A DNA stretch of 64,000 nt from Halobacillus sp. A1 (GCF_024189295.1 NZ_JAIZEN010000007.1:62001-126000), one strand, 5' to 3'; numbered from the stretch's first letter, positions 41,014 through 49,978 are shown. Notes: generated by a model from the letters alone, not told the origin. Translations and numbers: made by a program.

Positions 41014-42030
41014 ATGAAAAAAATGGCTGTAATGGTGTTGACTGCCGTTGTTGCTTTGTCTTTGCCCCAATCATCTGTACTGGCTAGTTCCTTTCAGGAT
41101 ATCGAGCAAGTTCCCTGGGCTAAAAATCACATTAATTATTTAAGTGACCGGGAAGTTGTAAGTGGCTATAATTCTAGTACGTTTGCCCCGACTGATAATA
41201 TTACTCGTGCGCAGGCTGCTCTAATGATTGTCAGGGACCTTTATCCAGGTGAAAAAGCGAGTCAGACGGTGAATTATCCAGATGTGTCTGAAAGTAATTT
41301 TTACAAAGATGCTATAGCTTTAGCCTCAGAAAAAGGAGTAATCGAGGGATATGAGGATGGTACGTTTGGACCTGATGATTCCCTCACAAGAGCGGAAGCT
41401 GCGGTAATGATTGATAACGCGTACAATATCGACAGTGATGTGAAAGGCATCGGGTTCAGTGATACTACCTCATTAAAATGGGCCGTACATAGCATCCGGG
41501 ATTTGACTGCAGAGCATATTATTCATGGATACCCCGATGGTTTGTTCAAACCAAATCAATCGATTAATCGAGCAGAGTTTTCCGTCATCTTAGGCTCTAC
41601 TTTGAATCGCCAATTGATTAATGAGAATTCGATTGAAAGACAGTTTAAAAATTACAGCCTGAAAGATTTTGAAAAGAAGGTCGTTGAGCTGACCAATGAT
41701 GAAAGGGAAGAGCGAGGACTTAACCCTCTTTCCATCGATAAGAAGTTATCTAAAGTTGCATGGTATAAATCAAGAGACATGCAAATGAACAGTTATTTTG
41801 AACATGAGTCACCAACGTACGGATCGCCGTTTGACATGATGGATGGCTTCAATGTGAATTATGATGTTGCTGGTGAAAACATCGCTGAAGGGTATTACTC
41901 AGCTGAGAGAGTAGTGGCCGCATGGATGGACAGCCCTGGTCATAGAGAAAACATTCTAAGAGAAGGTGTCACTCATATCGGTGTAGGTTTCGAAGGAGAT
42001 TTTTCGACACAAATGTTTATAGGTAAATAA
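41014..42030 (+). CDS. Surface protein with three SLH domains and a CAP domain
   Basis: A 338-aa secreted protein starting at ATG 41014 behind AAAAGGAGAT. A signal peptide (residues 1-24, ending SSVLAS) is followed by three S-layer homology repeats (about 27-75, 88-135, 146-195; each ending in TRAQAA/TRAEAA/NRAEF) that bind pyruvylated secondary wall polymer. A CAP/SCP domain covers about 215-338 (LTNDEREERGLNPL, HESPTYGSPFDMM, GENIAEG, WMDSPGHRENIL). CAP domains of this type occur in many spore and surface proteins (YkwD-like); a peptidase or lipid-binding role is not proven. The CAP part closely resembles that of the LysM protein at 50102. Confidence 0.92.
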   Translation: MKKMAVMVLTAVVALSLPQSSVLASSFQDIEQVPWAKNHINYLSDREVVSGYNSSTFAPTDNITRAQAALMIVRDLYPGEKASQTVNYPDVSESNFYKDAIALASEKGVIEGYEDGTFGPDDSLTRAEAAVMIDNAYNIDSDVKGIGFSDTTSLKWAVHSIRDLTAEHIIHGYPDGLFKPNQSINRAEFSVILGSTLNRQLINENSIERQFKNYSLKDFEKKVVELTNDEREERGLNPLSIDKKLSKVAWYKSRDMQMNSYFEHESPTYGSPFDMMDGFNVNYDVAGENIAEGYYSAERVVAAWMDSPGHRENILREGVTHIGVGFEGDFSTQMFIGK

Positions 42031-42035
42031 TTAGA

Positions 42036-42072
42036 AAGCCTTACAGTTAGAAAACTGTAAGGCTTTTTTTTA
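42036..42072 (+). terminator. Rho-independent terminator
   Basis: AAGCCTTACAG pairs perfectly with CTGTAAGGCTT, followed by T residues. Confidence 0.92.
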
Positions 42073-42140
42073 TGAATTATAAAGATTTGATCTATGTTAA
42101 GATTAATGAAATGCAACGTTTACATGAAGGGAAAACTGGG

Positions 42141-43718
42141 ATGAATAATAAGTTTAACGTTTCATTAAAAACAAAGATCCAGGTTCTTATTTTCACATTG
42201 ATCATCTCTATTATTTTCATACTATCCGGGATTTTCACATACTGGGAGTACGAGCAAACAGAAGATAGCATGGGACAAATGGCGCTTCAGACAGCTTCCA
42301 ATCTTTCTTATATGCCTTCCGTCGGCAAAGCCTTGCAGCGTGAGGAACCTCCAGAAGAGCTGCAGACGCTTTCGTTACAAATTCAGGAACGAGTCGGTGC
42401 AGAGTTTGTCGTCATCGGTGATGAAGAGGGGATCCGCTACGCTCACCCAGATGAAGAACAAATCGGAAGGAAAATGGTCGGCGGGGATAATGAAAGAGCT
42501 CTCGAAGATGAGAAGTATTACGTCTCAAAAGCTGAAGGTACACTCGGCCCTTCGCTGCGTGGGAAGGCTCCGGTGTTTAATGAGGAACAGGAAGTGATTG
42601 GTATCGTTTCCGTAGGGTTCTTAATGGAGGACATCTACACGACATTTTTCAAGAGGCTCGGAAATATAGCTGGAGTTTCTTTACTCGTGCTCGTGATCGG
42701 CGGCGCGGGTGGGTATATGCTGACGAGAAGTATCCGAAAAGACACGATGGGCCTGGAACCCTATCAAATAGCTTCGCTATATCAACAGCGGGAAGCAGTT
42801 CTTTCTACTGTTAAAGAAGGGATCGTTGCTATTGATCAACATCAAAAGGTAACGATGATGAATGCGGCTGCGAGAAATTTACTGCACATGGAAAGTGATG
42901 TGACGAACACCTACATAAAAGATATTTTTCCGAATTCAGAGATGGAGCGGGTCCTTCGCTCTGGAATAGAAGAACGTGATCAGGAAGTTTCATTGAACGA
43001 CCGGATGGTGGTGGCAACGCGTACGCCGGTTATCGAGAATGGAGAGGTAGTTGGTGTGGTCGCCAGCTTTAGAGACAAGTCTGAGGTGCGGGAAATGGTC
43101 AATGCTTTGTCAGAAATTCAGAGCTATTCTGAAGGTCTGCGCTCTCAAACTCATGAACATGCCAATAAAATGTATGTGTTGTTAGGATTGCTGCAACTGA
43201 AAAATTATCAAGAAGCCATTGATTTGATAGAAGATGAATTTCAATCTGTTCAGTCTCAGTCCAATCGACTCTATCAAATCAAAGATGATACAGTCAAAGC
43301 GATATTGTTAGGAAAAATAAGTAAAGCGAGTGAACTGAAAATTGACTTCATCATTGATGAATCAGCTTTTCTAGAGCCTGTACCAGAACATATTAATCGT
43401 GCTCGACTCGTGACTATCCTCGGGAACCTTATCGACAATGCTTTTGACGCGGTATATGACCAGTCTAATAAGGAAGTTGTTTTTTCAGCGACTGATGTTG
43501 GGAAGGAAATCATTTTTGAGGTGACCGATAGTGGTCCTGGCATTCGTGAAGAAGTGATGCCTTACGTTTTTAAAAAAGGTTTTTCAACGAAGAAAGGTGG
43601 TCAGCGAGGATTTGGCCTTTCTAATGTGAAGGACATTGTCGCAGAGTTAGGCGGCACGTTCGAAATTGATACAGAGAATGGAAAAGGTACGACATTTTCT
43701 GTGTTCATATCAAAATAG
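42141..43718 (+). CDS. Sensor histidine kinase, CitA/DcuS/DctS type
   Basis: About 525 aa. Upstream in-frame starts (42072, 42111) have poor sites; ATG 42141 follows AAGGG and starts just before the first membrane helix (residues about 13-38). The layout is helix 1, an extracytoplasmic sensor domain (about 40-180, with GVGFL-like EVIGIVSVGF at its end), helix 2, a PAS domain, then a SpoOB-type dimerisation helix with the phosphoacceptor His in RSQTHEHANKMYVLLGLLQL, and an ATPase domain (NLIDNAFDAV, DSGPGI, KGGQRGFGLSNVK). This family senses citrate, malate and related di- or tricarboxylates. The partner regulator follows after 15 bp and the tct transporter after that. Confidence 0.93.
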   Translation: MNNKFNVSLKTKIQVLIFTLIISIIFILSGIFTYWEYEQTEDSMGQMALQTASNLSYMPSVGKALQREEPPEELQTLSLQIQERVGAEFVVIGDEEGIRYAHPDEEQIGRKMVGGDNERALEDEKYYVSKAEGTLGPSLRGKAPVFNEEQEVIGIVSVGFLMEDIYTTFFKRLGNIAGVSLLVLVIGGAGGYMLTRSIRKDTMGLEPYQIASLYQQREAVLSTVKEGIVAIDQHQKVTMMNAAARNLLHMESDVTNTYIKDIFPNSEMERVLRSGIEERDQEVSLNDRMVVATRTPVIENGEVVGVVASFRDKSEVREMVNALSEIQSYSEGLRSQTHEHANKMYVLLGLLQLKNYQEAIDLIEDEFQSVQSQSNRLYQIKDDTVKAILLGKISKASELKIDFIIDESAFLEPVPEHINRARLVTILGNLIDNAFDAVYDQSNKEVVFSATDVGKEIIFEVTDSGPGIREEVMPYVFKKGFSTKKGGQRGFGLSNVKDIVAELGGTFEIDTENGKGTTFSVFISK

Positions 43719-43733
43719 CTGGGAGGGGATTAT

Positions 43734-44411
43734 ATGTTGAGAGTCGTTGTGGCTGAAGATGATTTTCGTGTCGCTGAACTGCATGAGAAGTTTTTAAAGG
43801 AAGTTGATGATGTGCAAGTTGTTGCCAAAGCCCTCAATGCGGAAGAAGCTTTACGGTCAGTAGATAAGCATCGCCCTGATCTATTATTATTGGATGTTTA
43901 CATGCCTGACCGTTTAGGGACTGATCTTCTCCATGAACTAAGAGAATTGCAGCCTTCCCTGGACATTATTATGATTACAGCAGCTGCTGAAAAGCAATTG
44001 ATCTCACAGGCTCTGAATTACGGTGTAGTAGATTATATAATCAAACCGATCTCGATGGATCGATTCTTGCATACAATTGAAAGCTATCAAGAGAAAATGC
44101 GGATAATGAACAGTCAGGAAACGTTCGACCAGCAAATGATCGACCAATTGATCGGAAAAGATACCCCTTCACGTAAAACTGCAGCCGCACCTAAAGGAAT
44201 CGATCAACTCACATTGAAAAAAGTAAGAGAGTTGTTAGTAGATTACGGAGAGGAAGGAATTACTGCTGACCAGGCAAGTCACCATATGGGTGCCTCGAAA
44301 ACCACAGCTAGAAGGTACTTAGAATATCTGATTTCGATACACGAAGGCTCAGCAGAAATGAGGTATGGAAAAGTCGGTCGGCCGGAAAGAAAATATTTTT
44401 ATCGTGGATAG
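43734..44411 (+). CDS. Response regulator, CitB/DcuR/DctR type
   Basis: A 225-aa cytosolic regulator starting at ATG 43734 behind GGGAGGGG. The receiver domain has acidic residues DD9-10, phosphoacceptor Asp54 (LLLLDVYMPD), Thr/Ser at MITAA and Lys in IIKPIS. The C-terminal output domain is the CitB/DcuR helix-turn-helix (KVRELLVDYGEEGITADQAS, GASKTTARRYLEYL). It most likely activates the tctCBA operon downstream when its kinase senses the tricarboxylate. The coupling with the transporter is inferred from gene order. Confidence 0.93.
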   Translation: MLRVVVAEDDFRVAELHEKFLKEVDDVQVVAKALNAEEALRSVDKHRPDLLLLDVYMPDRLGTDLLHELRELQPSLDIIMITAAAEKQLISQALNYGVVDYIIKPISMDRFLHTIESYQEKMRIMNSQETFDQQMIDQLIGKDTPSRKTAAAPKGIDQLTLKKVRELLVDYGEEGITADQASHHMGASKTTARRYLEYLISIHEGSAEMRYGKVGRPERKYFYRG

Positions 44412-44412
44412 T

Positions 44413-44443
44413 AGAACAGCCTCTGAGAGAGGCTGTTCTTTTT
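44413..44443 (+). terminator. Rho-independent terminator
   Basis: AGAACAGCCTC pairs perfectly with GAGGCTGTTCT, followed by TTTTT. Confidence 0.92.
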
Positions 44444-44533
44444 ATTTCTATTCACTCTACTAACTTTAATTAGATAAGTTTTTCGTGAATTTTATGTGGT
44501 TATTTCATTTAATAGTTTAAAAACAACTAATTT

Positions 44534-44547
44534 TGAAAACGGTTACA
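44534..44547 (+). promoter_or_regulatory. cre box (CcpA) upstream of tctC
   Basis: TGAAAACGGTTACA fits the consensus TGWAANCGNTNWCA at every position. It lies about 65 bp before the tctC start codon, so the transporter is probably under catabolite repression. Confidence 0.75.
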
Positions 44548-44610
44548 TTTTAGCAGGAGTACTTTACTATTTGAATTAATTCTAAATTTTCAAAATAAGG
44601 AGAGACAACG

Positions 44611-45606
44611 ATGAAGAATTTATCAATGACGGGATTATTCATATTACTTCTTATTATGACTGCATGTAATGATCAGACGGCAGGCTCTGTCAATGGTGAA
44701 TGGGAGCCTAAAGGGCCGATTGAAATTGTAGCACCTGCAGGGGCAGGCGGGGGCTGGGACACTACGGCTCGGAGCGTGGCGCAAGTGATGGAGGAAGAGA
44801 ACATAGTCGAGGAAGACCTTGGGATCGTTAACAAACCAGGTGGCGGTGGAGCCGTAGGATGGGCTTATGTAGATAGAAAACAAAACAATCCGCACCATAT
44901 GTTTATCGGCTCGCCTCCACTCGTTTTCATTCCTTTAAACGGCCAATCCCAGATTGGCTACGAAGATTTCACACCGCTAGCTAATATGATTGCGGATTAT
45001 GCGGCTTTTGCCGTTGCGGACGATGCGAAATGGGATGATTTAAATGAACTGTTTGAAGACATGAAAGAAAATCCTCAGGACATAACAGTCGTTGGAACAT
45101 CTTCTCCTGGCTCAATGGACCATATGCAGTTCGTGAAGATTGCAAAAGCTGCTGGCGTGGATATTACAAAAATTAAATACGTGTCCTCACAGGATGGCGG
45201 GGCAATGACCCAAATTCTTAACGGAAATGCTGACGTTTTTTCTACAGGAGTTGCTGAAACAATTGAACAGGTGAGGGCAGGCAAAATCAAAGTGCTCGGC
45301 ATTACTGCGGAAGAGCGTCTTGAAGGCGAGACATTATCCCAGTTTGAAACGGCAAAAGAGCAAGGAATTGATGCTACATTCGTAAACTGGAGAGGTTTCT
45401 TCGGTCCTGCAGGCATGGATGAAGGCCAAATCAAGTATTACGAGGAAGCCTTTAAAGAAGTGAGTGATTCTGAGGCCTTTAAGGAAATTCGTGAGAAGTA
45501 TGGCTGGCAGGAAATGTACATGACAAGTGAAGAGTACAAGGATTATTTGGATGAGCAGAATGCGGAGCTGGGCGAATTACTTGAGGAAATGGGATTAACA
45601 GAATAA
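44611..45606 (+). CDS. tctC: Tripartite tricarboxylate transporter, substrate-binding protein
   Basis: A 331-aa lipoprotein starting at ATG 44611 behind AAGGAGAG. The signal ends in LLLIMTAC (Cys19). The mature protein is of the TctC/Bug family: PIEIVAPAGAGGGWDTTARSVAQ (the conserved PxGxGGxxD-type loop), VNKPGGGGAVGW, a GSPPL loop and VVGTSSPGSMDHM. It captures a tricarboxylate or other carboxylate outside the membrane and delivers it to the TctAB channel. It is the first gene of tctCBA, downstream of the two-component system at 42141/43734. Unlike the ABC binding-protein genes, no hairpin follows it. Confidence 0.93.
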   Translation: MKNLSMTGLFILLLIMTACNDQTAGSVNGEWEPKGPIEIVAPAGAGGGWDTTARSVAQVMEEENIVEEDLGIVNKPGGGGAVGWAYVDRKQNNPHHMFIGSPPLVFIPLNGQSQIGYEDFTPLANMIADYAAFAVADDAKWDDLNELFEDMKENPQDITVVGTSSPGSMDHMQFVKIAKAAGVDITKIKYVSSQDGGAMTQILNGNADVFSTGVAETIEQVRAGKIKVLGITAEERLEGETLSQFETAKEQGIDATFVNWRGFFGPAGMDEGQIKYYEEAFKEVSDSEAFKEIREKYGWQEMYMTSEEYKDYLDEQNAELGELLEEMGLTE

Positions 45607-45629
45607 ATTTCAGAAATGAGGTGAGAAGC

Positions 45630-46088
45630 ATGCTGAAAACGATGAATCAAAAGGTAAGTATTGGCCTGGTTTTATTTTCAATTGGTTATTTGTATTTAAG
45701 CTTTAATCTTAAAGAATACCCGTATGTGCCCGTGGATTCGGATCTGGTGCCCAAAATACTAGGATTTCTGTTACTTGCTTTATCGGTGTTTCTGTTCTTT
45801 GATAAATCTTCTGAAAAAGAGGAAGAAAAAGCAAAACGAGTCGTACCTAAAAAAGAAATTATCGTCATGTGCGGTGTGGGTGGGATGATTTTTGTATATA
45901 TCTTACTTTTCGAGCTATTAGGTTTCTTAATCACAACAGCTTTATTTATCATCTCTTGTTCGACTTTTCTAGGCTACCGGCAGTGGAAAACAAGTATTCT
46001 AGTTTCAATTATTTTTCCTGGTGTTTTATATTACGTATTTAATTATTTACTGCAAATCAGACTGCCGCAAGGAATACTACCATTTTAA
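45630..46088 (+). CDS. tctB: Tripartite tricarboxylate transporter, small membrane subunit
   Basis: A 152-aa membrane protein with four helices, starting at ATG 45630 (7 nt after GAGGTGAG; the in-frame GTG 45621 overlaps the site). The pattern is that of TctB: helix 1 (VSIGLVLFSIGYLYLSF), the short extracytoplasmic part with PYVPVDSDLVPKILG and a third-helix region with FELLGFLITTALFII, then the C-terminal RLPQGILPF. TctB proteins are poorly conserved but the neighbours leave little doubt. Confidence 0.88.
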   Translation: MLKTMNQKVSIGLVLFSIGYLYLSFNLKEYPYVPVDSDLVPKILGFLLLALSVFLFFDKSSEKEEEKAKRVVPKKEIIVMCGVGGMIFVYILLFELLGFLITTALFIISCSTFLGYRQWKTSILVSIIFPGVLYYVFNYLLQIRLPQGILPF

Positions 46089-46104
46089 AAGGTGTTGATT
46101 TTAT

Positions 46105-47592
46105 ATGGGTGGATTAGACGGATTATTACAAGGGTTCCAAGTTGCTTTCAGTATAGAAGGAATACTATTTGTTTTTATTGGTGTATTTATTGGAACGTTT
46201 ATAGGGATGATGCCAGGGCTCGGGCCGATCAGTGCCATCGCTATTATGATTCCGATCACCTATGGAATGGAGCCGACGACCGCGCTCGTTATGATGGCTG
46301 GAGTGTACTATGGAGCGGTGTTCGGTGGTTCGACGGCTTCTATTCTATTGAATGCTCCGGGCATATCAGGTACGGTCGCCACCGCTTTCGACGGCTATCC
46401 CATGGCTCAGCGGGGTGAAGCTGGGAAAGCGTTAGCTATTGCAGCGGTCTCTTCTTTCGTTGGAGGGACAATATCTGTCGTTTTGTTGATGCTGTTTGCC
46501 CCGGCGTTAGCGCAGGTGGCTGTAACTTTTGGACCGCCTGAATATTTCGCGTTAATGTTCATGGGATTGACAGCCATATCAAGCTTATCTGAAGGATCAA
46601 CGATCAAAGCACTCATTTCGGCTACACTTGGGTTTGTATTTGTCACTGTCGGTATCGATGGCCAGACAGGTACCCCAAGGTTCACGTTCAACAACCCTAA
46701 TCTATTAGAGGGTATTGATTTCCTTGTCATCGCATTAGGTTTGTTTGCTCTCGCTGAAGTATGCTTCCTTATCGTAAATCGCAAGGATACGTCACTTTCC
46801 GATAAAGCAAATGTTGGCAGTACAAAATTAAGTAAAGCCGACTTAAAAGAAATGAGCGGACCGATGTCCAGACAGTCGTTTCTAGGTTTTGTTCTGGGCG
46901 TACTTCCTGGGGCTGGAGCGACGATAGCTTCATTTATCGGGTACATTACCGAAAAGAAAATCGCTAAAAAGCCAGAAGAATTCGGAAAAGGTTCCATCAA
47001 AGGTTTATCAGCTCCGGAAACCGCCAATAATGCGGCAACGAGCGGCGCTTTTGTTCCTCTTTTGAGTCTCGGAATACCGGGTTCAGGAACGACTGCTGTT
47101 ATGCTTGGAGCGTTTCTCGTATTAGGCATCCAGCCGGGACCTTTACTCGTTCAGGATCATCCGGATATCTTTTGGGGCATTATTGCAAGTATGTATGTAG
47201 GAAATATTATCTTGCTTGTATTGAACCTACCTTTGATTCCTTATATTTCAAAGCTCTTGAAAATACCAAGACCTTTACTTATCTCGCTCGTGATCATTTT
47301 TAGTTTGATCGGTGTCTATTCCGTTAGTTTTAATATATTCCATTTGTATGTGTTGTTGTTTTTCGGAGTGATCGGCTATTTGATGAGGCTGACTTCATTC
47401 CCGGCCGCGCCATTTATTTTAGCCTTTATACTGGGAGGTATGATGGAACAATCTCTGCGTCAGGCACTGACGGCTTCTAATGGAAGCTATATGGTATTTA
47501 TTACGGAGCCGATTTCGTTGGCGCTATTACTTATAAGTGTGCTTTCGTTTGCTGTACCTGTTATTAGAGGAAGATTGCGGACGAGGCAATAA
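46105..47592 (+). CDS. tctA: Tripartite tricarboxylate transporter, large membrane subunit
   Basis: A 495-aa membrane protein with about 12 helices, starting at ATG 46105 behind AAAGGTG. The family's conserved glycine-rich segments are present: FIGTFIGMMPGLGPISAIAIMIP, YYGAVFGGSTASILLNAPG and the second half repeat GVLPGAGATIASFIGY, EFGKGSIKGLSAPETANNAATSGAFVPLLSLGIPGSGTTAVMLGAF. It is the transport channel proper, driven by an ion gradient (Na+ or H+). A strong terminator closes the operon. Confidence 0.95.
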   Translation: MGGLDGLLQGFQVAFSIEGILFVFIGVFIGTFIGMMPGLGPISAIAIMIPITYGMEPTTALVMMAGVYYGAVFGGSTASILLNAPGISGTVATAFDGYPMAQRGEAGKALAIAAVSSFVGGTISVVLLMLFAPALAQVAVTFGPPEYFALMFMGLTAISSLSEGSTIKALISATLGFVFVTVGIDGQTGTPRFTFNNPNLLEGIDFLVIALGLFALAEVCFLIVNRKDTSLSDKANVGSTKLSKADLKEMSGPMSRQSFLGFVLGVLPGAGATIASFIGYITEKKIAKKPEEFGKGSIKGLSAPETANNAATSGAFVPLLSLGIPGSGTTAVMLGAFLVLGIQPGPLLVQDHPDIFWGIIASMYVGNIILLVLNLPLIPYISKLLKIPRPLLISLVIIFSLIGVYSVSFNIFHLYVLLFFGVIGYLMRLTSFPAAPFILAFILGGMMEQSLRQALTASNGSYMVFITEPISLALLLISVLSFAVPVIRGRLRTRQ

Positions 47593-47595
47593 TAA

Positions 47596-47641
47596 AATGG
47601 AGGAGTTTAACAAAGGACAGTTGAACTCCTCCATTTTTTTT
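47596..47641 (+). terminator. Rho-independent terminator of tctCBA
   Basis: AAATGGAGGAGTT pairs perfectly with AACTCCTCCATTT, followed by a T run. Confidence 0.95.
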
Positions 47642-47711
47642 ATTTTCGTCCGTAACATCGGATAATCGCTCAATTGTCATTTATTATCCCAATTAATTGG
47701 AATTTTACTAT

Positions 47712-47737
47712 GTTTAAATAACATTTCTAACGGGAAT
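47712..47737 (+). promoter_or_regulatory. Candidate sigma-B promoter of the PRC-barrel gene
   Basis: GTTTAA (47712-47717), 14 bp, then GGGAAT (47732-47737) matches the general-stress sigma-B consensus GTTTAA / GGGWAW. It is placed about 38 bp before the start codon. Confidence 0.5.
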
Positions 47738-47774
47738 ATTCCAATATAAGGAATTTTAAAGAGAGGTGAAAAAG

Positions 47775-48506
47775 ATGTTTGTGAATGCCACAACATTAGA
47801 AAAGCTTACCCTGCAAGCTACGGACGGTGAAATGGGTAAAATTAAAGATCTGTATTTTGATGAAAGTAGTTATACGATACGTTATTTAACTTTCGAATCA
47901 AAAAAATGGTTCCCTGATCAAGTCATTTATTTATCACCTTCTGCAGTAGAAGAGGTGGACTTAGAAAAACAGGTAATAACCGTTAACCATAAGAGAGATG
48001 AATTAAGTGAAGGAGCAGGAGTGAAAGAAGAAGCTGAAATGACTCCTGAAAGAGAAGAAGAACTTGCGTCGCGCATGAATTGGAGCCAATATTGGGTCCA
48101 ACAAGAGAAGAGAGGCGATGAGACTTCTACACGAGGCACTGCTGGCCCTAAAACTCAGCAGAGCAGGCAATTGCGAAGTATCAATCACTTGAAAGGAATT
48201 TTTAACCGTGCAAATGTCGTAGCTGAAGATGGAATCGTAGGTCCAATCAGCGATGCGGTCATTGAAATTGACAGTTGGAATGTCCGCTATTTTCAAGTAG
48301 ACTGCGGTACTTGGTCTACCCATCCATTGGCTTTGATCTCCCCTGATTGGATTACAGATACCGATTGGGACGAAGGACGTTTCCGCGTTGATTTGACCTT
48401 ACATGAGATTGAAGAAGGACCAATTTACAAAAAAGGAGATCCCATTACGAGAGAGTTTGAGCTGAAATTATATCAAAATTATAAAAAGAGTTTTTACTGG
48501 ACGTAA
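47775..48506 (+). CDS. Two-domain PRC-barrel protein
   Basis: A 243-aa cytosolic protein. An in-frame GTG at 47766 lies inside the GAGAGGTG site, so ATG 47775 is chosen. Two PRC-barrel domains are visible: residues about 1-75 (ATDGEMGKIKDLYFDESSYTIRYLTFESKKWFPDQVIYLSP) and about 130-225 (VVAEDGIVGPISDAVIEIDSWNVRYFQVD..., LALISPDWI). Such proteins are often stress-induced in Bacillaceae and thought to bind RNA or act as adaptors; no enzymatic role is known. A candidate sigma-B promoter precedes it and an IS3-type element has inserted just behind it, into its terminator. Confidence 0.85.
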   Translation: MFVNATTLEKLTLQATDGEMGKIKDLYFDESSYTIRYLTFESKKWFPDQVIYLSPSAVEEVDLEKQVITVNHKRDELSEGAGVKEEAEMTPEREEELASRMNWSQYWVQQEKRGDETSTRGTAGPKTQQSRQLRSINHLKGIFNRANVVAEDGIVGPISDAVIEIDSWNVRYFQVDCGTWSTHPLALISPDWITDTDWDEGRFRVDLTLHEIEEGPIYKKGDPITREFELKLYQNYKKSFYWT

Positions 48507-48534
48507 GAACTGACCGCATGTCACCCTGAACTAT

Positions 48535-48584
48535 ACCCCGAATAATGGACACGAATAAAAAAGTGCCCCTTATTCGGGGTTTTT
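48535..48584 (+). terminator. Terminator hairpin inside the left end of the IS
   Basis: ACCCCGAATAA (part of the left inverted repeat) pairs with TTATTCGGGGT at 48570-48580, followed by TTTT. It would stop transcription entering from the PRC-barrel gene and so protect against accidental transposase expression. Confidence 0.7.
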
Positions 48585-48647
48585 GTGTTTCACGACCTCG
48601 AATATCCCTTTATAATCAAATTAACTATGAAGAGCGAGGTTAGAGAC

Positions 48648-49076
48648 ATGTCTAAAATTATGTTTACGGAAACACAAAGGAAAGAATTAGAATCCAACCC
48701 AAACGTTATCAAGGTATCTGATCGTTCTATCACTTATGCACCGGCATTCAAACTGAAGGCTGTAAAAGAAAACGGTGAAGGCAAAAGTCCTTATCATATC
48801 TTTGTTGACCATGGATTTGATCTGTCTGTGATTGGTTCCAAGAAACCGAAACAGTGTGTGAAACGATGGCGCGAGATATTTCAAAAATACGGAGAAGACG
48901 GGTTCTATACAGAGCGAAGAGGAAAAGGCGCCACAGGAAGACCTTCGACGAAAGACCTGTCTTCCGAGGAAAAATTGAAAAAAGCAGAAGCACATATTGC
49001 GTACCTGGAGGCAGAATTGGACTTCGTAAAAAAGCTCGACGAACAAGAAAGGCAGGCGAAGAAGAAGAAGAAATAA
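48648..49076 (+). CDS. IS3-family transposase OrfA
   Basis: A 142-aa DNA-binding protein. The frame is open from 48585, but the good start is ATG 48648 (GCGAGG upstream). It has a helix-turn-helix (FKLKAVKENGEGKSPYHIF, then KPKQCVKRWREIFQKYGEDGF) and a C-terminal leucine-zipper region (SSEEKLKKAEAHIAYLEAELDFVKKL). It ends in a Lys-rich tail. Near its end lies the slippery heptamer A AAA AAG (49028-49034) in the correct phase for -1 frameshifting into orfB. Confidence 0.9.
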   Translation: MSKIMFTETQRKELESNPNVIKVSDRSITYAPAFKLKAVKENGEGKSPYHIFVDHGFDLSVIGSKKPKQCVKRWREIFQKYGEDGFYTERRGKGATGRPSTKDLSSEEKLKKAEAHIAYLEAELDFVKKLDEQERQAKKKKK

Positions 49077-49978
49077 CGACATCAGAGAAATTTCAACTCA
49101 TTGAACAAGTGGTAAGGACTCATGGCTTCCCCCATTTGATTCAGTATTTTTGTGAGTTGGCCAACGTAAGCCGTTCGGGGTATTACAACTGGTTGAAAGC
49201 AGAAAACACCCGCCAAAAGAGAGAACGAAAAGATGAGGCAGACTATGAAATCATCAAGAAAGTATATGATCAACGTCACGGTAAAGTAGGAGCTCTTCAG
49301 ATCAAAATGATGGTAGAGAACGATGAACATATCGTAATGAACCATAAGCGTATTCGGCGTATCATGAAAAAATATAACCTGATGTGTAAGATTCGCAGAG
49401 CGAACCCTTATAAACAAATCGCTCAAGCGACGCAAGAACATAAAACATGTGAAAATAAGCTGGAGCGTCAGTTCGATCAACAAGAACCACACAGAGTCCT
49501 CTTAACAGATATCACGTATATCTATTATGCGAAGGGACAGAAAGCTTATCTGTCCGCCATTAAAGATGGAGCGACCCGAGAAATACTGGCTTACTATCTC
49601 TCGACCTCTTTAAAGATGGATATCGTGTACACCACACTTGATAAGTTAATGGAACGCGAGGACTTTCTCCCTCACCCCGAATGTTTGATTCACTCGGACC
49701 AGGGCGTGCACTACACCCACCCGGATTTCCAGAAAAAAGTGAGGGACCTGGGCTTGGATCAGTCGATGTCTAGGAGAGGGAATTGTTGGGACAATGCCCC
49801 AATGGAATCTTTCTTTGGACATATGAAAGATGGAATTGACTTCAAAGCGTGCTCATCTATATTTGAAGTCAAGCAAGCGATTGAAGCCTATATGGAGTAT
49901 TACAATAACCATCGATACCAGTGGTCCCTACAAAAAATGACCCCGGCTCAATACCGAGGTCATCTCATAGCAGCTTAG
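49028..49978 (+). CDS. IS3-family transposase OrfB (DDE integrase), expressed by -1 frameshift
   Basis: The catalytic part of the transposase in the -1 frame relative to orfA (the frame is open from 48854). Expression as an OrfAB fusion is likely through the slippery A AAA AAG at 49028-49034, with a GGAGG stimulator at 49007-49011. The protein has the HTH_21 segment (SRSGYYNWLKAEN, YDQRHGKVGALQI), and the DDE core: Asp in VLLTDITYIYY, Asp in LIHSDQGVHYTH and Glu in GNCWDNAPMESFFGHMK. All three catalytic residues are present and the frame is unbroken, so the element should be active. Confidence 0.9.
   Translation, partial: KKARRTRKAGEEEEEITTSEKFQLIEQVVRTHGFPHLIQYFCELANVSRSGYYNWLKAENTRQKRERKDEADYEIIKKVYDQRHGKVGALQIKMMVENDEHIVMNHKRIRRIMKKYNLMCKIRRANPYKQIAQATQEHKTCENKLERQFDQQEPHRVLLTDITYIYYAKGQKAYLSAIKDGATREILAYYLSTSLKMDIVYTTLDKLMEREDFLPHPECLIHSDQGVHYTHPDFQKKVRDLGLDQSMSRRGNCWDNAPMESFFGHMKDGIDFKACSSIFEVKQAIEAYMEYYNNHRYQWSLQKMTPAQYRGHLIAA

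Noticed and set aside
46407-47129. 240-codon ORF antisense to tctA
   Set aside because: Shadow of the conserved TctA frame; Pro/Ala/Ser-rich and without family resemblance.
48687-49082. 131-codon ORF antisense to IS orfA
   Set aside because: Phe/Leu/Ser-rich antisense shadow of the Lys/Glu-rich OrfA; no ribosome binding site.
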